The notes: generated from the letters alone by a model not told the origin. 64,000 nucleotides of DNA from SZUA-547 sp963669315 (GCA_963669315.1 OY770021.1:2232001-2296000), one strand, 5' to 3'. Shown: positions 8,452 through 19,500, counted from the stretch's first letter. Program-made: numbers and translations.

Positions 8452-8891
8452 TTAACTTGCACGCTGCGTCTGTTGCGCGCCCATCCGCTCCGCCACCAGC
8501 TCGACCAGCTTCTTGTGGTCGGCGTCGAAATTCCGGATGCCCTCGGCGAGCTTCTCGGTCGCCATGGCGCTCGCATTCATCTCCCACCGGAAGGTTTTTT
8601 GATCCATCGCGATGGGGGCCATTCCGCTGGCGTTCTCAGGGGATAGGACGCGAGGCAGATCTGCTTCATCGCGGCTCAGCTCATCCAGCGGCTTCGGAGC
8701 GATCGTGAGGTAGTCGCATCAGGCAAGCGCCTTGATCTGCCATGGGTTTCGGAACAATGCGCCCATCACCACCGTCTTGATGCCGTTTGATTTGTAGTAG
8801 TTGTAGATTCGCCGGACCGATCGCACGCCCGGATCCTCCTCCGGCGTGTAAGCGTCAACGCCCACCGCCTTCTTGTACCAATCCGGGGTCC
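8452..8891 (-). pseudogene. tal: transaldolase C-terminal part with in-frame TGA
   Basis: Minus-strand translation gives DWYKKAVGVDAYTPEEDPGV, VRRIYNYYKSNGIKTVVMGA, FRNPWQIKALA, then TGA, then CDYLTIAPKPLDELSRDEAD and MATEKLAEGIRNFDADHKKL to a TAA at 8452. This is the last roughly 145 residues of transaldolase (sedoheptulose-7-P + glyceraldehyde-3-P to erythrose-4-P + fructose-6-P). The TGA (about 8718-8720) stands where the family has Gly, fitting a GGA-to-TGA change. The catalytic Lys region is absent because the 5' part is replaced by an IS630 fragment. Confidence 0.75.
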
Positions 8892-9144
8892 GCGCGCGCA
8901 TCTTATCGAGCGTGATGTCGGCGTTCTTCTCCACCAGCGCCAGCACGAAATCCAAATGCGGATCGAGGACGGACTGCTTGAGATAATCCTGGCACCGGGC
9001 GGGCCGCTCACCGGCCTCGCGCCAGCGTCGCACCCAGCGCACCGCCGTGGCGGCCAAAATACCGAACCGCGCCGCAGCCCCCCGGCGCGCCCCCTCAACC
9101 GCGGTCAGCACCCGCTCTCTCAAATCAATCGAATACGCCCGTGA
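8892..9144 (-). pseudogene. IS630-family transposase N-terminal fragment
   Basis: Reading in reverse gives SRAYSIDLRERVLTAVEGAR, RFGILAATAVRWVRRWREAG and PHLDFVLALVEKNADITLDK. This is the N-terminal HTH of an IS630 transposase with part of the middle deleted. It runs in frame into the transaldolase remnant at about 8891, making a 157-codon chimeric open frame (8719-9192). Confidence 0.6.
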
Positions 9145-9250
9145 AATGCCTGTCGCCTCCACATCCTGTGTGAAGGAAGAACCGCATATCAAGTTATGGA
9201 CGTGAATCCCCTAAATGAATCGAGGTTCGTGAAATGCGCTCTAGAGGGGA

Positions 9251-10090
9251 TTACCCGCCATTGGTCAAAAAGTCGGCATTGGGGCCTGATAAGCCTTGGA
9301 CTTGAGCACGCCAACTCTCGCTGGCATACAGCTTTTTCCCTTGCCCCACAAAATGCACAAAATACGCCTTCTTCAATTCTTCTGCTTGGTTCTCGCGCAC
9401 GAAGAGAAAATTGAACCGCCAATCGAGAACGCTCAACTCTGCATGATTCTTGACAATCTTGTTGATCGTTGGCTGGTTCAGCTTTAATGGGTGCTCAATG
9501 ATCTTCGAGCACCAATCTAGCGCACGTATTTTCTGTCTCATTTCCCTGCCCACGAGCATCACGCCGGTATTAAAATAACGATCGATATTGAGGCCGATTT
9601 CAGCAACTTGTGCTTCAATACTACGGCGCCGGGAGCCTTCGACTTTCGGATCACTCGAAAGCACAGGGACCGCCCAGAAGCGATCAAGACCCTTACCAAC
9701 AAAGATATTGGGAGCCTCTTCCCGGATGATTACATCGGAATCGATGTAGAGCACCTGATCATAATGATCGAAGCACTCATCGAACATTACAAACCTTTGC
9801 CAGGTCGCATGCCAATCATCCACATCCAAAACTGCCTTGTGAATGCAGAGATAGTCTGCCTCTATCCTCTCAGCATAACGTTGGGCGCAATTCGCCGAAG
9901 CAGCATAGAGGTCGGGAACATACGAAAACATGCGCTGACCGCGCGTCCCAGAATCAATTGAAACTTGTAGCAGAAGCCTTCGACCAGTCGCGCCGACGGT
10001 TTGCCCTTGCGTCGCGTTACAACCGGACATGCGGAAGAACCGCTTAATCCGCTCCACTTGGTTGGCCATACCTCGATATCCCATACGCAA
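9251..10090 (-). CDS. family 8 glycosyltransferase
   Basis: The 279-residue protein has GT8 hallmarks: the DxD metal site in QVLYIDSDVIIREEAPNIF, FNTGVMLV, the NQPTIN motif and a late HFVGQGKK. GT8 enzymes are retaining transferases that use UDP-sugars, often on lipooligosaccharide or capsule. There is no membrane segment, so it is cytoplasmic or peripheral. It stands alone among IS remnants, and its base composition is clearly more AT-rich than its neighbours, which suggests transfer. Start: ATG 10090, with M8 as an alternative. Confidence 0.75.
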   Translation of the reverse strand: MRMGYRGMANQVERIKRFFRMSGCNATQGQTVGATGRRLLLQVSIDSGTRGQRMFSYVPDLYAASANCAQRYAERIEADYLCIHKAVLDVDDWHATWQRFVMFDECFDHYDQVLYIDSDVIIREEAPNIFVGKGLDRFWAVPVLSSDPKVEGSRRRSIEAQVAEIGLNIDRYFNTGVMLVGREMRQKIRALDWCSKIIEHPLKLNQPTINKIVKNHAELSVLDWRFNFLFVRENQAEELKKAYFVHFVGQGKKLYASESWRAQVQGLSGPNADFLTNGG

Positions 10091-10237
10091 CAGAAAAAAG
10101 TATGCGCAAAGCGCAGGCTAGCCGCTGTCAAATGAGCTGGTAAAGCGCCATTTTGTAAACTTGCCGAACAAGGCGGCACAGTCCCTCCCCCCAAAAACGG
10201 TAATCCCCCCAATTTTAATTGGGTCGGTCGGTAGAAT

Positions 10238-10535
10238 TTACGCGGCCATTTTCAGTTTCTGTACGGGAGTGATCCCGCCGATGCCCATGTTCGGGCGCTC
10301 ATTTTTGTATGTCCACAGCCATCGTGCTGCGTGATCTTGAACCTCCTCGATGTTTTCAAAGACGTAGCGGCTGAGCCATTCCTGGCGGACGGTGCGGTTG
10401 TAGCGTTCGACATAGGCGTTCTGCTGCGGCTTGCCGGGCTGGATGTATCGAAGGGCAACGCCGCCCCTCTCGGCCCAGGCCTGCAGCCTCCCACTGACAT
10501 ATTCCGGGTCATTGTCGACCCGGACCGTATCTGGC
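10238..10535 (-). pseudogene. IS3-family (IS407-like) orfB 3' fragment
   Basis: The minus strand reads GRLQAWAERGGVALRYIQPG, then QQNAYVERYNRTVRQEWLS (catalytic Glu in YVERYN) and NERPNMGIGGITPVQKLK to a stop at 10238. This subgroup differs from the IS3 copy immediately downstream. The fragment is cut at about 10535, close to that IS, and has no DD residues, so it is inactive. Confidence 0.7.
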
Positions 10536-10619
10536 GCGCGGCACTATGTAGGCCGCTTGCACCTGAGGCACCCCATCTGAATTGGTCCATCGTTATGTTT
10601 AGGAAACAGAGGACAAGAG

Positions 10620-10907
10620 ATGGCGAACACGCGGCTCAAGCCCGAGGAAATAGTTCAGAAGCTGCGGCAGGTTGACGTGCTTGTCGGGCAAGGAATGGCG
10701 CGCGTGGACTCGATCCGGGAGGTTCGCATTGCCGAGCAGACTTACTATCGCTGGCGCAAGCAGTATGGAGGGATGGGAACCGACCAACTGAAGGAACTCA
10801 AGCGGCTTCAGAAGGAGACCGAACGGCTGAGGAAGGCGGTGTCGGACCTGACACTGGACAAGCTCATTCTGAAGGAAGCCGCACGGGGCACCCGAAGGGC
10901 GGCGTAG
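10620..10907 (+). CDS. IS3 transposase OrfA
   Basis: This 95-residue OrfA has an N-terminal HTH (MANTRLKPEEIVQKLRQVD, YYRWRKQYGGM) followed by a leucine-zipper-like helix (LKELKRLQKETERLRKAVSDL), as in IS3 family OrfA. It recognises the element ends and modulates transposition. A -1 frameshift near its end would join it to OrfB; the OrfB frame is open upstream of its ATG into the overlap (KGGVALLLSPARRRACIEL). Confidence 0.85.
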   Translation: MANTRLKPEEIVQKLRQVDVLVGQGMARVDSIREVRIAEQTYYRWRKQYGGMGTDQLKELKRLQKETERLRKAVSDLTLDKLILKEAARGTRRAA

Positions 10908-10963
10908 CGCTACTTCTGAGCCCCGCTCGTCGCCGCGCCTGCATCGAGCTGATCCGCAGCGAG

Positions 10964-11767
10964 ATGAAGGTGCCGGAACGCCGGATCTGCCGTGTGCTGG
11001 GGCAACATCGCTCGACGCAACGGCATCGTCCACGGGGCCGGGAAGACGAGGAACGGTTGGTTGCCGACATGATCGAACTGGCCCGGCGATACGGCAGCTA
11101 CGGATACCGTCGCGTCGCCGCGCTGCTGAGAGACGCAGGCTGGCAGGTCAGCGATGGTCGGATCGAGCGACTATGGCGACGAGAGGGGCTGAAGATTCCA
11201 CCGAAACTACCGAAGAAGGGACGGCTATGGCTGAATGATGGCTCATGCGTGCGGCTCAGGCCGGAGTATCGCAATCATGTCTGGTCGTACGATTTCGTGC
11301 ACTGCCGAACCGATGACGGCAAGGCGTTTCGGACTTTGAATATCCTGGATGAATTCAGCCGGGAATGCCTGGCGATCCGAGTGAAGCGGAAGCTGAACTC
11401 GATCGACGTGATCGACGCACTGACCGATCTCTTCATCTTGCGAGGACCACCGGCATTCGTCCGAATCGACAATGGCCCCGAGTTCGTCGCCCAGGCTGTC
11501 CGGGCCTGGATCGAGGCCGTCGGCGCTAAGTCCGCCTTCATCGAACCGGGAAGCCCCTGGGAGAACGGCTACGTCGAGAGTTTCAATGCCAGAATGCGGG
11601 ACGAACTGCTCAACGGGGAGATCTTCTACACGCTGAGAGAGGCCCAGATCATCATCGAGAGTTGGAGGAAACACTACAAAACCAAGCGACCCCACAGTGC
11701 ACTGGGCTACAGACCGCCGGCACCTGAAACCATCATCCCGATAGAACCGAGGCCGGTCATGCACTAA
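10964..11767 (+). CDS. IS3 transposase OrfB (DDE integrase domain)
   Basis: The frame from ATG 10964 encodes 267 residues; normally it is made as an OrfA-OrfB fusion by frameshifting, which would add the stretch read from about 10892. The rve/DDE core is complete: Asp in HVWSYDFVHC, Asp in VRIDNGPEF and Glu in WENGYVESFNARM. The C-terminus HSALGYRPPAPETIIPIEP is typical of the IS51-like subgroup. No internal stop is visible, so the copy may be active. Confidence 0.85.
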   Translation: MKVPERRICRVLGQHRSTQRHRPRGREDEERLVADMIELARRYGSYGYRRVAALLRDAGWQVSDGRIERLWRREGLKIPPKLPKKGRLWLNDGSCVRLRPEYRNHVWSYDFVHCRTDDGKAFRTLNILDEFSRECLAIRVKRKLNSIDVIDALTDLFILRGPPAFVRIDNGPEFVAQAVRAWIEAVGAKSAFIEPGSPWENGYVESFNARMRDELLNGEIFYTLREAQIIIESWRKHYKTKRPHSALGYRPPAPETIIPIEPRPVMH

Positions 11768-11787
11768 CAATCAAACTGGACCAGTCA

Positions 11788-12751
11788 GATTAGGCTCCCC
11801 GGCAACACGGTTGTGTTCAAACCCGCCGAACTGGTGCCCGGATCGGCCTGGATGTTGTCGGATATCACTGCCCGGGCAGGTCTGCCCGATGGGGTGTTCA
11901 ACCTCGTGATGGGCACCGGCGCCGAGGTCGGCGAAACCATTGTCAACCATCCCGAAGTCTCGGGAATTACCTTCACCGGTTCCACTCCGGTGGGCCGCAG
12001 GATCGGCGCGGCGCTTTTTGCGCGCGGCGCGAAGATGCAGCTGGAAATGGGGGGCAAGAACCCACTGATCGTGCTGGAGGATGCGGATCTGGATCTGGCG
12101 GTCCACTGCGCTGTTCAGGGCAGTTTCTATTCGACCGGCCAGGGATGCACCGCGTCGTCCCGGCTGATCGTGACCGATGAGATACATGACGCCTTCGTCG
12201 ACCGGCTCTGCGCGGCCATGAAAACCCTGAAGGTCGGCGATGCCCGCGTGCCGGACACGCAAATCGGTCCTGTCGCCAGCGCGGCGCAACTGGCGATCAA
12301 CCAGCAATATGCTGCGCGCGCCGCGACCGACGGCGCGACACTTGCCGCAGGCGGCGATGATGTTCCGTCAAAAACGCCCGGGCATTATTTCGCCCCGGCG
12401 CTTTTTACTGAGGTGCAAGCGGATGCTGCGGTGGCGCGGGAGGAAATCTTTGGCCCGATTGCAGCGGTCCTGCGCGTGCCTGATTACGAGGCCGCCCTTA
12501 CCACCGCAAATGACAGTGCATTCGGTCTGTCCGCCGGGATCGTTTCGCAGGATGCGGCCCGGATCGACGATTTCGCGCAAAACGCCGAAGCCGGGATGAT
12601 ACAGATTAATCTACCCACGGCAGGTATGGATTTCCACGCACCTTTCACGGGCCGCAAGGGCTCTTCCTTTGGCGCGCCGGAAAAAGGCAGCTATTGCCGC
12701 GAGTTCTTTACTGCAGCCCGGGTTGTGCATGCGGCGAGGGGTGGGCGATGA
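11788..12751 (+). pseudogene. aldehyde dehydrogenase, 5' truncated by IS3
   Basis: The frame begins inside the protein at GNTVVFKPAELVPGSA right after the IS end and runs to a stop at 12751. It has the catalytic Glu (LEMGGKNPLIVLEDADLDLA), the nucleophilic Cys (STGQGCTASSRL) and the EIFGPI motif of ALDH enzymes. Best resemblance is to semialdehyde dehydrogenases of the alpha-ketoglutarate-semialdehyde type. About 160 N-terminal residues, including part of the NAD site, are missing, so activity is unlikely. Its stop overlaps the next start (ATGA), showing that an operon once continued. Confidence 0.8.
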
Positions 12752-12912
12752 CACAAGCGCCACTTGAAGGGATACGGGTCATGCTGTCTAACGGCGTCAG
12801 CGAGCCCCTCGGTGAGATACTGATACAGCGCTGCGGTAAAAACCATCTTGGCGACCTCCTGAGTCTAATGACCGGGAGGCGCTCAAAATCTTGGGTCCCA
12901 CGCCTACGTTAA
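12748..12912 (+). pseudogene. short N-terminal fragment, possibly a class III CoA-transferase
   Basis: The start ATG overlaps the dehydrogenase stop. The first residues, MTQAPLEGIRVMLSNGVS, resemble the PLEGIRVL opening of CaiB/BaiF CoA-transferases. Homology then stops, and the frame ends after 54 codons. It is most likely a truncated second gene of the operon; the assignment rests on a very short match. Confidence 0.3.
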
Positions 12913-13029
12913 GCTGAGACCGGCCAGGGGCAAGGAGAATGCGCGAAGATATTCTGGCGCAGTTCGAATGTCGGCTTCATGCGCAAATGCGGTCGCTATA
13001 GGCTAACGTTCCCTCTTCCGCTCAGCGGA

Positions 13030-13187
13030 GAGACTGTGCGAAAACTCGAAAACTGCTGAGACTCCAAGAATACTGCTCCAATGTGGAGCCGATGGGTGCG
13101 TTAGATCGGAATATCGTTCGGCGAAACGCTGTTATCGTGAATCATTTTCACGCAGATTGCGCGGACGGCTAGTTTTCACACAGCCTC
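13030..13187. mobile_element. 158-bp MITE-like element
   Basis: The ends are 17-bp inverted repeats with two mismatches: GAGACTGTGCGAAAACT on the left and, read in reverse, GAGGCTGTGTGAAAACT on the right. The 4-bp sequence CGGA directly flanks both sides (13026-13029 and 13188-13191), fitting a target duplication. The interior has no coding capacity. GAGGCTGTGTGAAAAC-type ends occur on DDE-type IS such as IS1182-like elements, so it may be mobilised by one in trans. Confidence 0.6.
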
Positions 13188-13358
13188 CGGACCTTCCAGA
13201 CCTTGAGCGAATGGCAGGTATCGGTGCCGAACGGGGAGAACCCGACGCTCACTAAGAAGAGCACTGCCGGCCGGATCGCGTCAACAACGGACATGGCCTA
13301 GCTGTTTGATCCTAGGATTTGATGGTGCGATCTTTTCTCCGGAATGGAAGGAAGCGCT

Positions 13359-13406
13359 ATGGGGCAGATACGCCACGGCAGCGCCACGACCACGCACGTC
13401 GTCCGC
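13359..13406 (+). pseudogene. IS481-family transposase start, fragment
   Basis: Sixteen codons from ATG 13359 read MGQIRHGSATTTHVVR, the recognisable beginning of an IS481-type transposase. The sequence then diverges and stops. Very short, so the call is based on that N-terminal motif alone. Confidence 0.4.
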
Positions 13407-13419
13407 CTCGGGACCAAAT

Positions 13420-13532
13420 GCTATACATTATAAGATATAGATACTAGTCGCTCAAATGCGTGCTTTGGTTAATCTAAACCTAAAATATATCCTGGAAGGA
13501 TCCCGGCGCTTAGCAGCGCCATAAGGTTAACC
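13420..13532 (+). promoter_or_regulatory. AT-rich upstream region and leader hairpin of the giant RTX gene
   Basis: The 13420-13497 stretch is strikingly AT-rich (TATACATTATAAGATATAG, CCTAAAATATATCC) against a GC-rich background and is the only plausible promoter for the 6.4-kb gene. A hairpin with arms GGCGCT/AGCGCC and a 4-base loop lies at 13505-13520, just before a weak AAGG ribosome site and ATG 13533. Its position could mask the ribosome site; this is inference. Confidence 0.4.
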
Positions 13533-16500
13533 ATGGTCGAACAGAGCACCAAATCCGCGCCCAAGATCGATTGGCGGCTGAGTGATGAACTGCGTATCGC
13601 GCAGGCGCTTGAAGGGGGCCGGCACGGCGATGCTGTTCGAATTGACGCCAGAGACGCAGATTGGGTAGAACTGCCGTCGGGCGCGGACATCTCCGCGCCG
13701 AACATCGTCGGCGCCGATCTTCATTTTATTCAGACTGACGGAAGTGTGCTCATTCTGGAGGGTGGCGCTTCCACCGGCGCATCGATCCTGGTTGATGGCG
13801 TCGCCATCCCGCTCCGCGACTTCGTGCTGGCTGCCAACGAAGGTGAGGCTGATCGGGAGATTGCGCCGGCGGCGCCGCCGTCCAGCGGCGCCGTAAAATC
13901 AAGTGGTGGGAAATTTGCCCCCATTGATGCTGGCGAACTTGCTGAGACCCCCGCCTTAAGCGACCTGCTTGACCCAACTGCATTAATTTTCGTCTCCCCG
14001 GAGGACGTGGACCGGAGCGAGATTCCGGAAGCGAAGGATTCGACGCTCCCACCGCCCCCCCCGGATTCCACGCCTTCGGTGACGGTTGATCCGGGCGAGG
14101 TGAACGAGGCGGCTCTGGACGATGACGGGTCGAGCCCGACGCTGGACACGGAGACGGATACGGGCGCGATTACGATCGATGCTGGCGGCGACGATCTGGC
14201 GGCCTCGGGCGGTCTGACCATCGACGGGGTCGACGTGACGACGGGGGGTCAGGTCTCGGGAACCTACGGGCTGCTGGACGTGATCGTCGACGGCGGGACC
14301 TACAGCTGGAGCTACGCGCTGTCCGGCGCGACGCAGGACCATCCGGATCCGACCTCGGTCGGAACCTCCGAGGGGATTTCCGAGAGCTTCACGGTGATCG
14401 TGCTGGACGATGACGGCTCGTCGGCCAGCGACACGCTGGTCGTGGAGGTGCTCGACGACGGCCCCGAGGCGATGGATGACAGCGCGACCCAGACGGTTGA
14501 GGACCAGGCGGTCACGGTGACGGTGACGGTCAACGACGTGACGGGCGCGGATCTTGTGGATCTTGCGACGGATGTCGAAGCGGTCTCAGGCACGCTGACG
14601 GGGTCCGGGTCGCTTTCCTATGACGGGTCGGGGTCGTTCATCTACACGCCGGCCTCGGGCGAGACCGGGACGGTCAGCTTCGACTACCGGATCACCGATG
14701 GCGACGGGGACCCTTCGACGGCGACGGTGACGATCGGCCTTCTGGCGGATTCCACGCCTTCGGTGACGGTTGATCCGGGCGAGGTGAACGAGGCGGCTCT
14801 GGACGATGACGGGTCGAGCCCGACGCTGGACACGGAGACGGATACGGGCGCGATTACGATCGATGCTGGCGGCGACGATCTGGCGGCCTCGGGCGGTCTG
14901 ACCATCGACGGGGTCGACGTGACGACGGGGGGTCAGGTCTCGGGAACCTACGGGCTGCTGGACGTGATCGTCGACGGCGGGACCTACAGCTGGAGCTACG
15001 CGCTGTCCGGCGCGACGCAGGACCATCCGGATCCGGCCTCGGTCGGAACCTCCGAGGGGATTTCCGAGAGCTTCACGGTGATCGTGCTGGACGATGACGG
15101 CTCGTCGGCCAGCGACACGCTGGTCGTGGAGGTGCTCGACGACGGCCCCGAGGCGATGGATGACAGCGCGACCCAGACGGTTGAGGACCAGGCGGTCACG
15201 GTGACGGTGACGGTCAACGACGTGACGGGCGCGGATCTTGTGGATCTTGCGACGGATGTCGAAGCGGTCTCAGGCACGCTGACGGGGTCCGGGTCGCTTT
15301 CCTATGACGGGTCGGGGTCGTTCATCTACACGCCGGCCTCGGGCGAGACCGGGACGGTCAGCTTCGACTACCGGATCACCGATGGCGACGGGGACCCTTC
15401 GACGGCGACGGTGACGATCGGCCTTCTGGCGGATTCCACGCCTTCGGTGACGGTTGATCCGGGCGAGGTGAACGAGGCGGCTCTGGACGATGACGGGTCG
15501 AGCCCGACGCTGGACACGGAGACGGATACGGGCGCGATTACGATCGATGCTGGCGGCGACGATCTGGCGGCCTCGGGCGGTCTGACCATCGACGGGGTCG
15601 ACGTGACGACGGGGGGTCAGGTCTCGGGAACCTACGGGCTGCTGGACGTGATCGTCGACGGCGGGACCTACAGCTGGAGCTACGCGCTGTCCGGCGCGAC
15701 GCAGGACCATCCGGATCCGGCCTCGGTCGGAACCTCCGAGGGGATTTCCGAGAGCTTCACGGTGATCGTGCTGGACGATGACGGCTCGTCGGCCAGCGAC
15801 ACGCTGGTCGTGGAGGTGCTCGACGACGGCCCCGAGGCGATGGATGACAGCGCGACCCAGACGGTTGAGGACCAGGCGGTCACGGTGACGGTGACGGTCA
15901 ACGACGTGACGGGCGCGGATCTTGTGGATCTTGCGACGGATGTCGAAGCGGTCTCAGGCACGCTGACGGGGTCCGGGTCGCTTTCCTATGACGGGTCGGG
16001 GTCGTTCATCTACACGCCGGCCTCGGGCGAGACCGGGACGGTCAGCTTCGACTACCGGATCACCGATGGCGACGGGGACCCTTCGACGGCGACGGTGACG
16101 ATCGGCCTTCTGGCGGATTCCACGCCTTCGGTGACGGTTGATCCGGGCGAGGTGAACGAGGCGGCTCTGGACGATGACGGGTCGAGCCCGACGCTGGACA
16201 CGGAGACGGATACGGGCGCGATTACGATCGATGCTGGCGGCGACGATCTGGCGGCCTCGGGCGGTCTGACCATCGACGGGGTCGACGTGACGACGGGGGG
16301 TCAGGTCTCGGGAACCTACGGGCTGCTGGACGTGATCGTCGACGGCGGGACCTACAGCTGGAGCTACGCGCTGTCCGGCGCGACGCAGGACCATCCGGAT
16401 CCGGCCTCGGTCGGAACCTCCGAGGGGATTTCCGAGAGCTTCACGGTGATCGTGCTGGACGATGACGGCTCGTCGGCCAGCGACACGCTGGTCGTGGAGG

Positions 16501-19500
16501 TGCTCGACGACGGCCCCGAGGCGATGGATGACAGCGCGACCCAGACGGTTGAGGACCAGGCGGTCACGGTGACGGTGACGGTCAACGACGTGACGGGCGC
16601 GGATCTTGTGGATCTTGCGACGGATGTCGAAGCGGTCTCAGGCACGCTGACGGGGTCCGGGTCGCTTTCCTATGACGGGTCGGGGTCGTTCATCTACACG
16701 CCGGCCTCGGGCGAGACCGGGACGGTCAGCTTCGACTACCGGATCACCGATGGCGACGGGGACCCTTCGACGGCGACGGTGACGATCGGCCTTCTGGCGG
16801 ATTCCACGCCTTCGGTGACGGTTGATCCGGGCGAGGTGAACGAGGCGGCTCTGGACGATGACGGGTCGAGCCCGACGCTGGACACGGAGACGGATACGGG
16901 CGCGATTACGATCGATGCTGGCGGCGACGATCTGGCGGCCTCGGGCGGTCTGACCATCGACGGGGTCGACGTGACGACGGGGGGTCAGGTCTCGGGAACC
17001 TACGGGCTGCTGGACGTGATCGTCGACGGCGGGACCTACAGCTGGAGCTACGCGCTGTCCGGCGCGACGCAGGACCATCCGGATCCGGCCTCGGTCGGAA
17101 CCTCCGAGGGGATTTCCGAGAGCTTCACGGTGATCGTGCTGGACGATGACGGCTCGTCGGCCAGCGACACGCTGGTCGTGGAGGTGCTCGACGACGGCCC
17201 CGAGGCGATGGATGACAGCGACAGTATCGCGGGTGGTGAATTCGGGCCGGCTACTGGAAATGTGATCACGGGGATCGACTCTGGTGTCGTCACGGATTCC
17301 AACACAACTGATGGCGGCGAGGACGTGAAAGGCGCGGACGACGCCAGAGTGACGATGGTGTCGTTTGATACCGGAACGGGTACGACAACAATTGCAATCG
17401 ATGTGGACGGCGAAACCATCGCCGGCGCATTTGGCGCTCTTACGATCGCAAGCGACGGCTTTTATTCCTACACACGCAGCGCGGACACGCCTGGGGACGT
17501 GAGCGATGTATTCACCTATACGCTTACTGATGGCGATGGAGACCCGGATACAGCCGACCTAACCATTTCTATAGGAAACGCCACGCCTACTATCGTTGCT
17601 GATGACGGGTTGGCGGCGGAATCCGCGATCAACGATGTCGGAACCAGTCCAGACTCGAACAGCGAATTCTCAACAGGGCGGATCAGGTTCACTTCGGCCG
17701 ATGGCGTAAGAACATTGCGTGTCGAAGGGGAGACTATCTACGACGCGTCGAATGGCGCGGTCGTCACGTCCATTACTTCCGCGCTGGGCGTTCTCTTGAT
17801 TACCGGGATTGATCTGAATGCCGGCGAGATTGATTACACATATGTGTTGACCGGCGCGGGGGACCATTCAGGTGGGACCAGCGTTGTCGATATGTTTAAC
17901 GTCGAAATCACCGATCGGGACGACGACACCGCATCGGACAGCCTAACGATTGATGTCAGCGACGACGCGCCGCTGATCTTTAATCCGACAAATATGGCCT
18001 TCTCCAACACTGGCGAACAAACTGCAACGGCACCGCTCAACACGATCATTGGAACCGACGGCTTGAGCGCAGCGGGTCCGATCGTCTTCTCAGGCGGTGC
18101 TGATGGCGACCCGCTTATCGGGCTTGTTGACGGCGCGACCCAGACACTGACCGCTGAGGCGCGCGATATCCTTCTGGAGGGCTTCGGAACGTCGCAACTT
18201 CGCGCGTATTTCGAAGGTTTCTCGGGCCTTGAGCGGACCGTGTTCACAGCAACAATCGACCCTGAAACTGACAGCTATACGATCGATTGGGAGTCGCCGA
18301 TAGATACCCGAGCGACCGGCAGTTTTGTCGAGTTTCCTCCCGGCAACAACGCCTGGCTCGGCATCAACGGTTATCCCTCTGACGAATTCATCGATATTGA
18401 GGAGAACCCGCCCGACGATCTGATGAACGAGTTCACCGACCTCCTGCTGACGCCAATCGGCGGGGACACACTGAACTCGGACAATGACGATATCGGCGTC
18501 GGCAATCAGCAAGTCAGCCCGGGTCAAGGCATCCGGATAGATTATGTGTTCAACCTTCAGCGAGACGACGGGCTCGATGAAAAAGACCCCGAGGGCTACC
18601 TATTCACCGATCACAGCCTCGCTGGTGTCGTGTCTTTCACGATCATAGAAATCCAAGGCAATAAGGACCAATTCGCCTCCGTTCGTCTGACCACCTATCT
18701 CGACGGCGATGGCGACAAGGATCTGTCGGAAGACATCGTTCCTATCGATGTTGACTCGATCGTTATCGTTCCATCTCCGACAGCGGCGAGGGCCGCTGAT
18801 CCAGAGATCGTGGATATGGGCGATGGTACTGTGGTCGTCACGGGCCTGATCGGTCTCGATCAGGTGTTCTTCGCGGCGAACGATGATTTTGACGCGATTG
18901 GGATGGTGAACGCTGCGGAGGAGATTATTCCAGGAAGCGATCCGGAGGAGGAATTCGGCGGTAGCGCGTTTGGGCTCGGCGCATTTGGATTTGGCGGCGC
19001 TGATGCGGAGGTCTTATTCGCGCTGGAGGCGACGGCGACAGACGGAGACGGCGACAGCGTTGTCGGCGTGATCGACGTTTTCATTTCGCCGGAAGGCGAA
19101 TTGATATTCGGAGGAACGGAAGCCGATGTACTCGCGGCGACGTCGGAGGCGGACGAATTCATCGGCCTGGGAGGGATCAATCTTGTCAGCTATGCGGATG
19201 CGGTGTCGACCGATGGTGTCTCGGCCGGATTGATCGCGAACCTGCTCGATCCGTCATTCAACACGGGCTCTGCGAGCGGAGATTTTTACTCCAGTATTGA
19301 GGGGCTTATCGGATCGGCCTTTGATGATTTCCTACGCGGCGATATCGACGACAACATCCTGGAAGGATTGGCTGGCGTTGACTATATCGACGGCAATCTG
19401 GGCTCCGACTTCGTCAGCTATGCTATGGTTGGCGCGGGCGCCGGCTCGACGCAGGGCGTCACCGTGGACCTGGGGGCGGGCGAGACCAGTGAGGACGGAT

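Larger units (their letters stand above)
10578..11787 (+). mobile_element. IS3-family insertion sequence
   Basis: The 1210-bp element is bounded by imperfect inverted ends: TGAATTGGTCCA at 10578 and, at the other end, TGGACCAGTCA ending at 11787. It contains orfA and orfB in the usual -1 frame relation. I see no convincing target duplication. It cuts an aldehyde dehydrogenase gene whose remainder starts right after 11787. Confidence 0.8.

Noticed and set aside
12690..12880. Minus-strand start with ribosome site (MVFTAALYQYLTEGLAD)
   Set aside because: The frame has a plausible AGGAGG but runs antisense into the dehydrogenase and has no recognised family; too weak to call.
13191..13358. Possible further gene upstream of the RTX gene
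   Set aside because: A short frame (QVSVPNGENPTLTKKSTAG) can be read, but it lacks a start, ribosome site or recognised relative.
14064..17220. CRISPR-like array
   Set aside because: The repeat unit is 684 bp, contiguous and codes for protein; there are no short repeats with unique spacers anywhere in the window.
13730..17419. Repeated open frames antisense to the RTX gene (146, 93 and 73 codons)
   Set aside because: They recur with the 684-bp unit and show only the codon bias of the repeat read backwards; no ribosome sites or protein homology.
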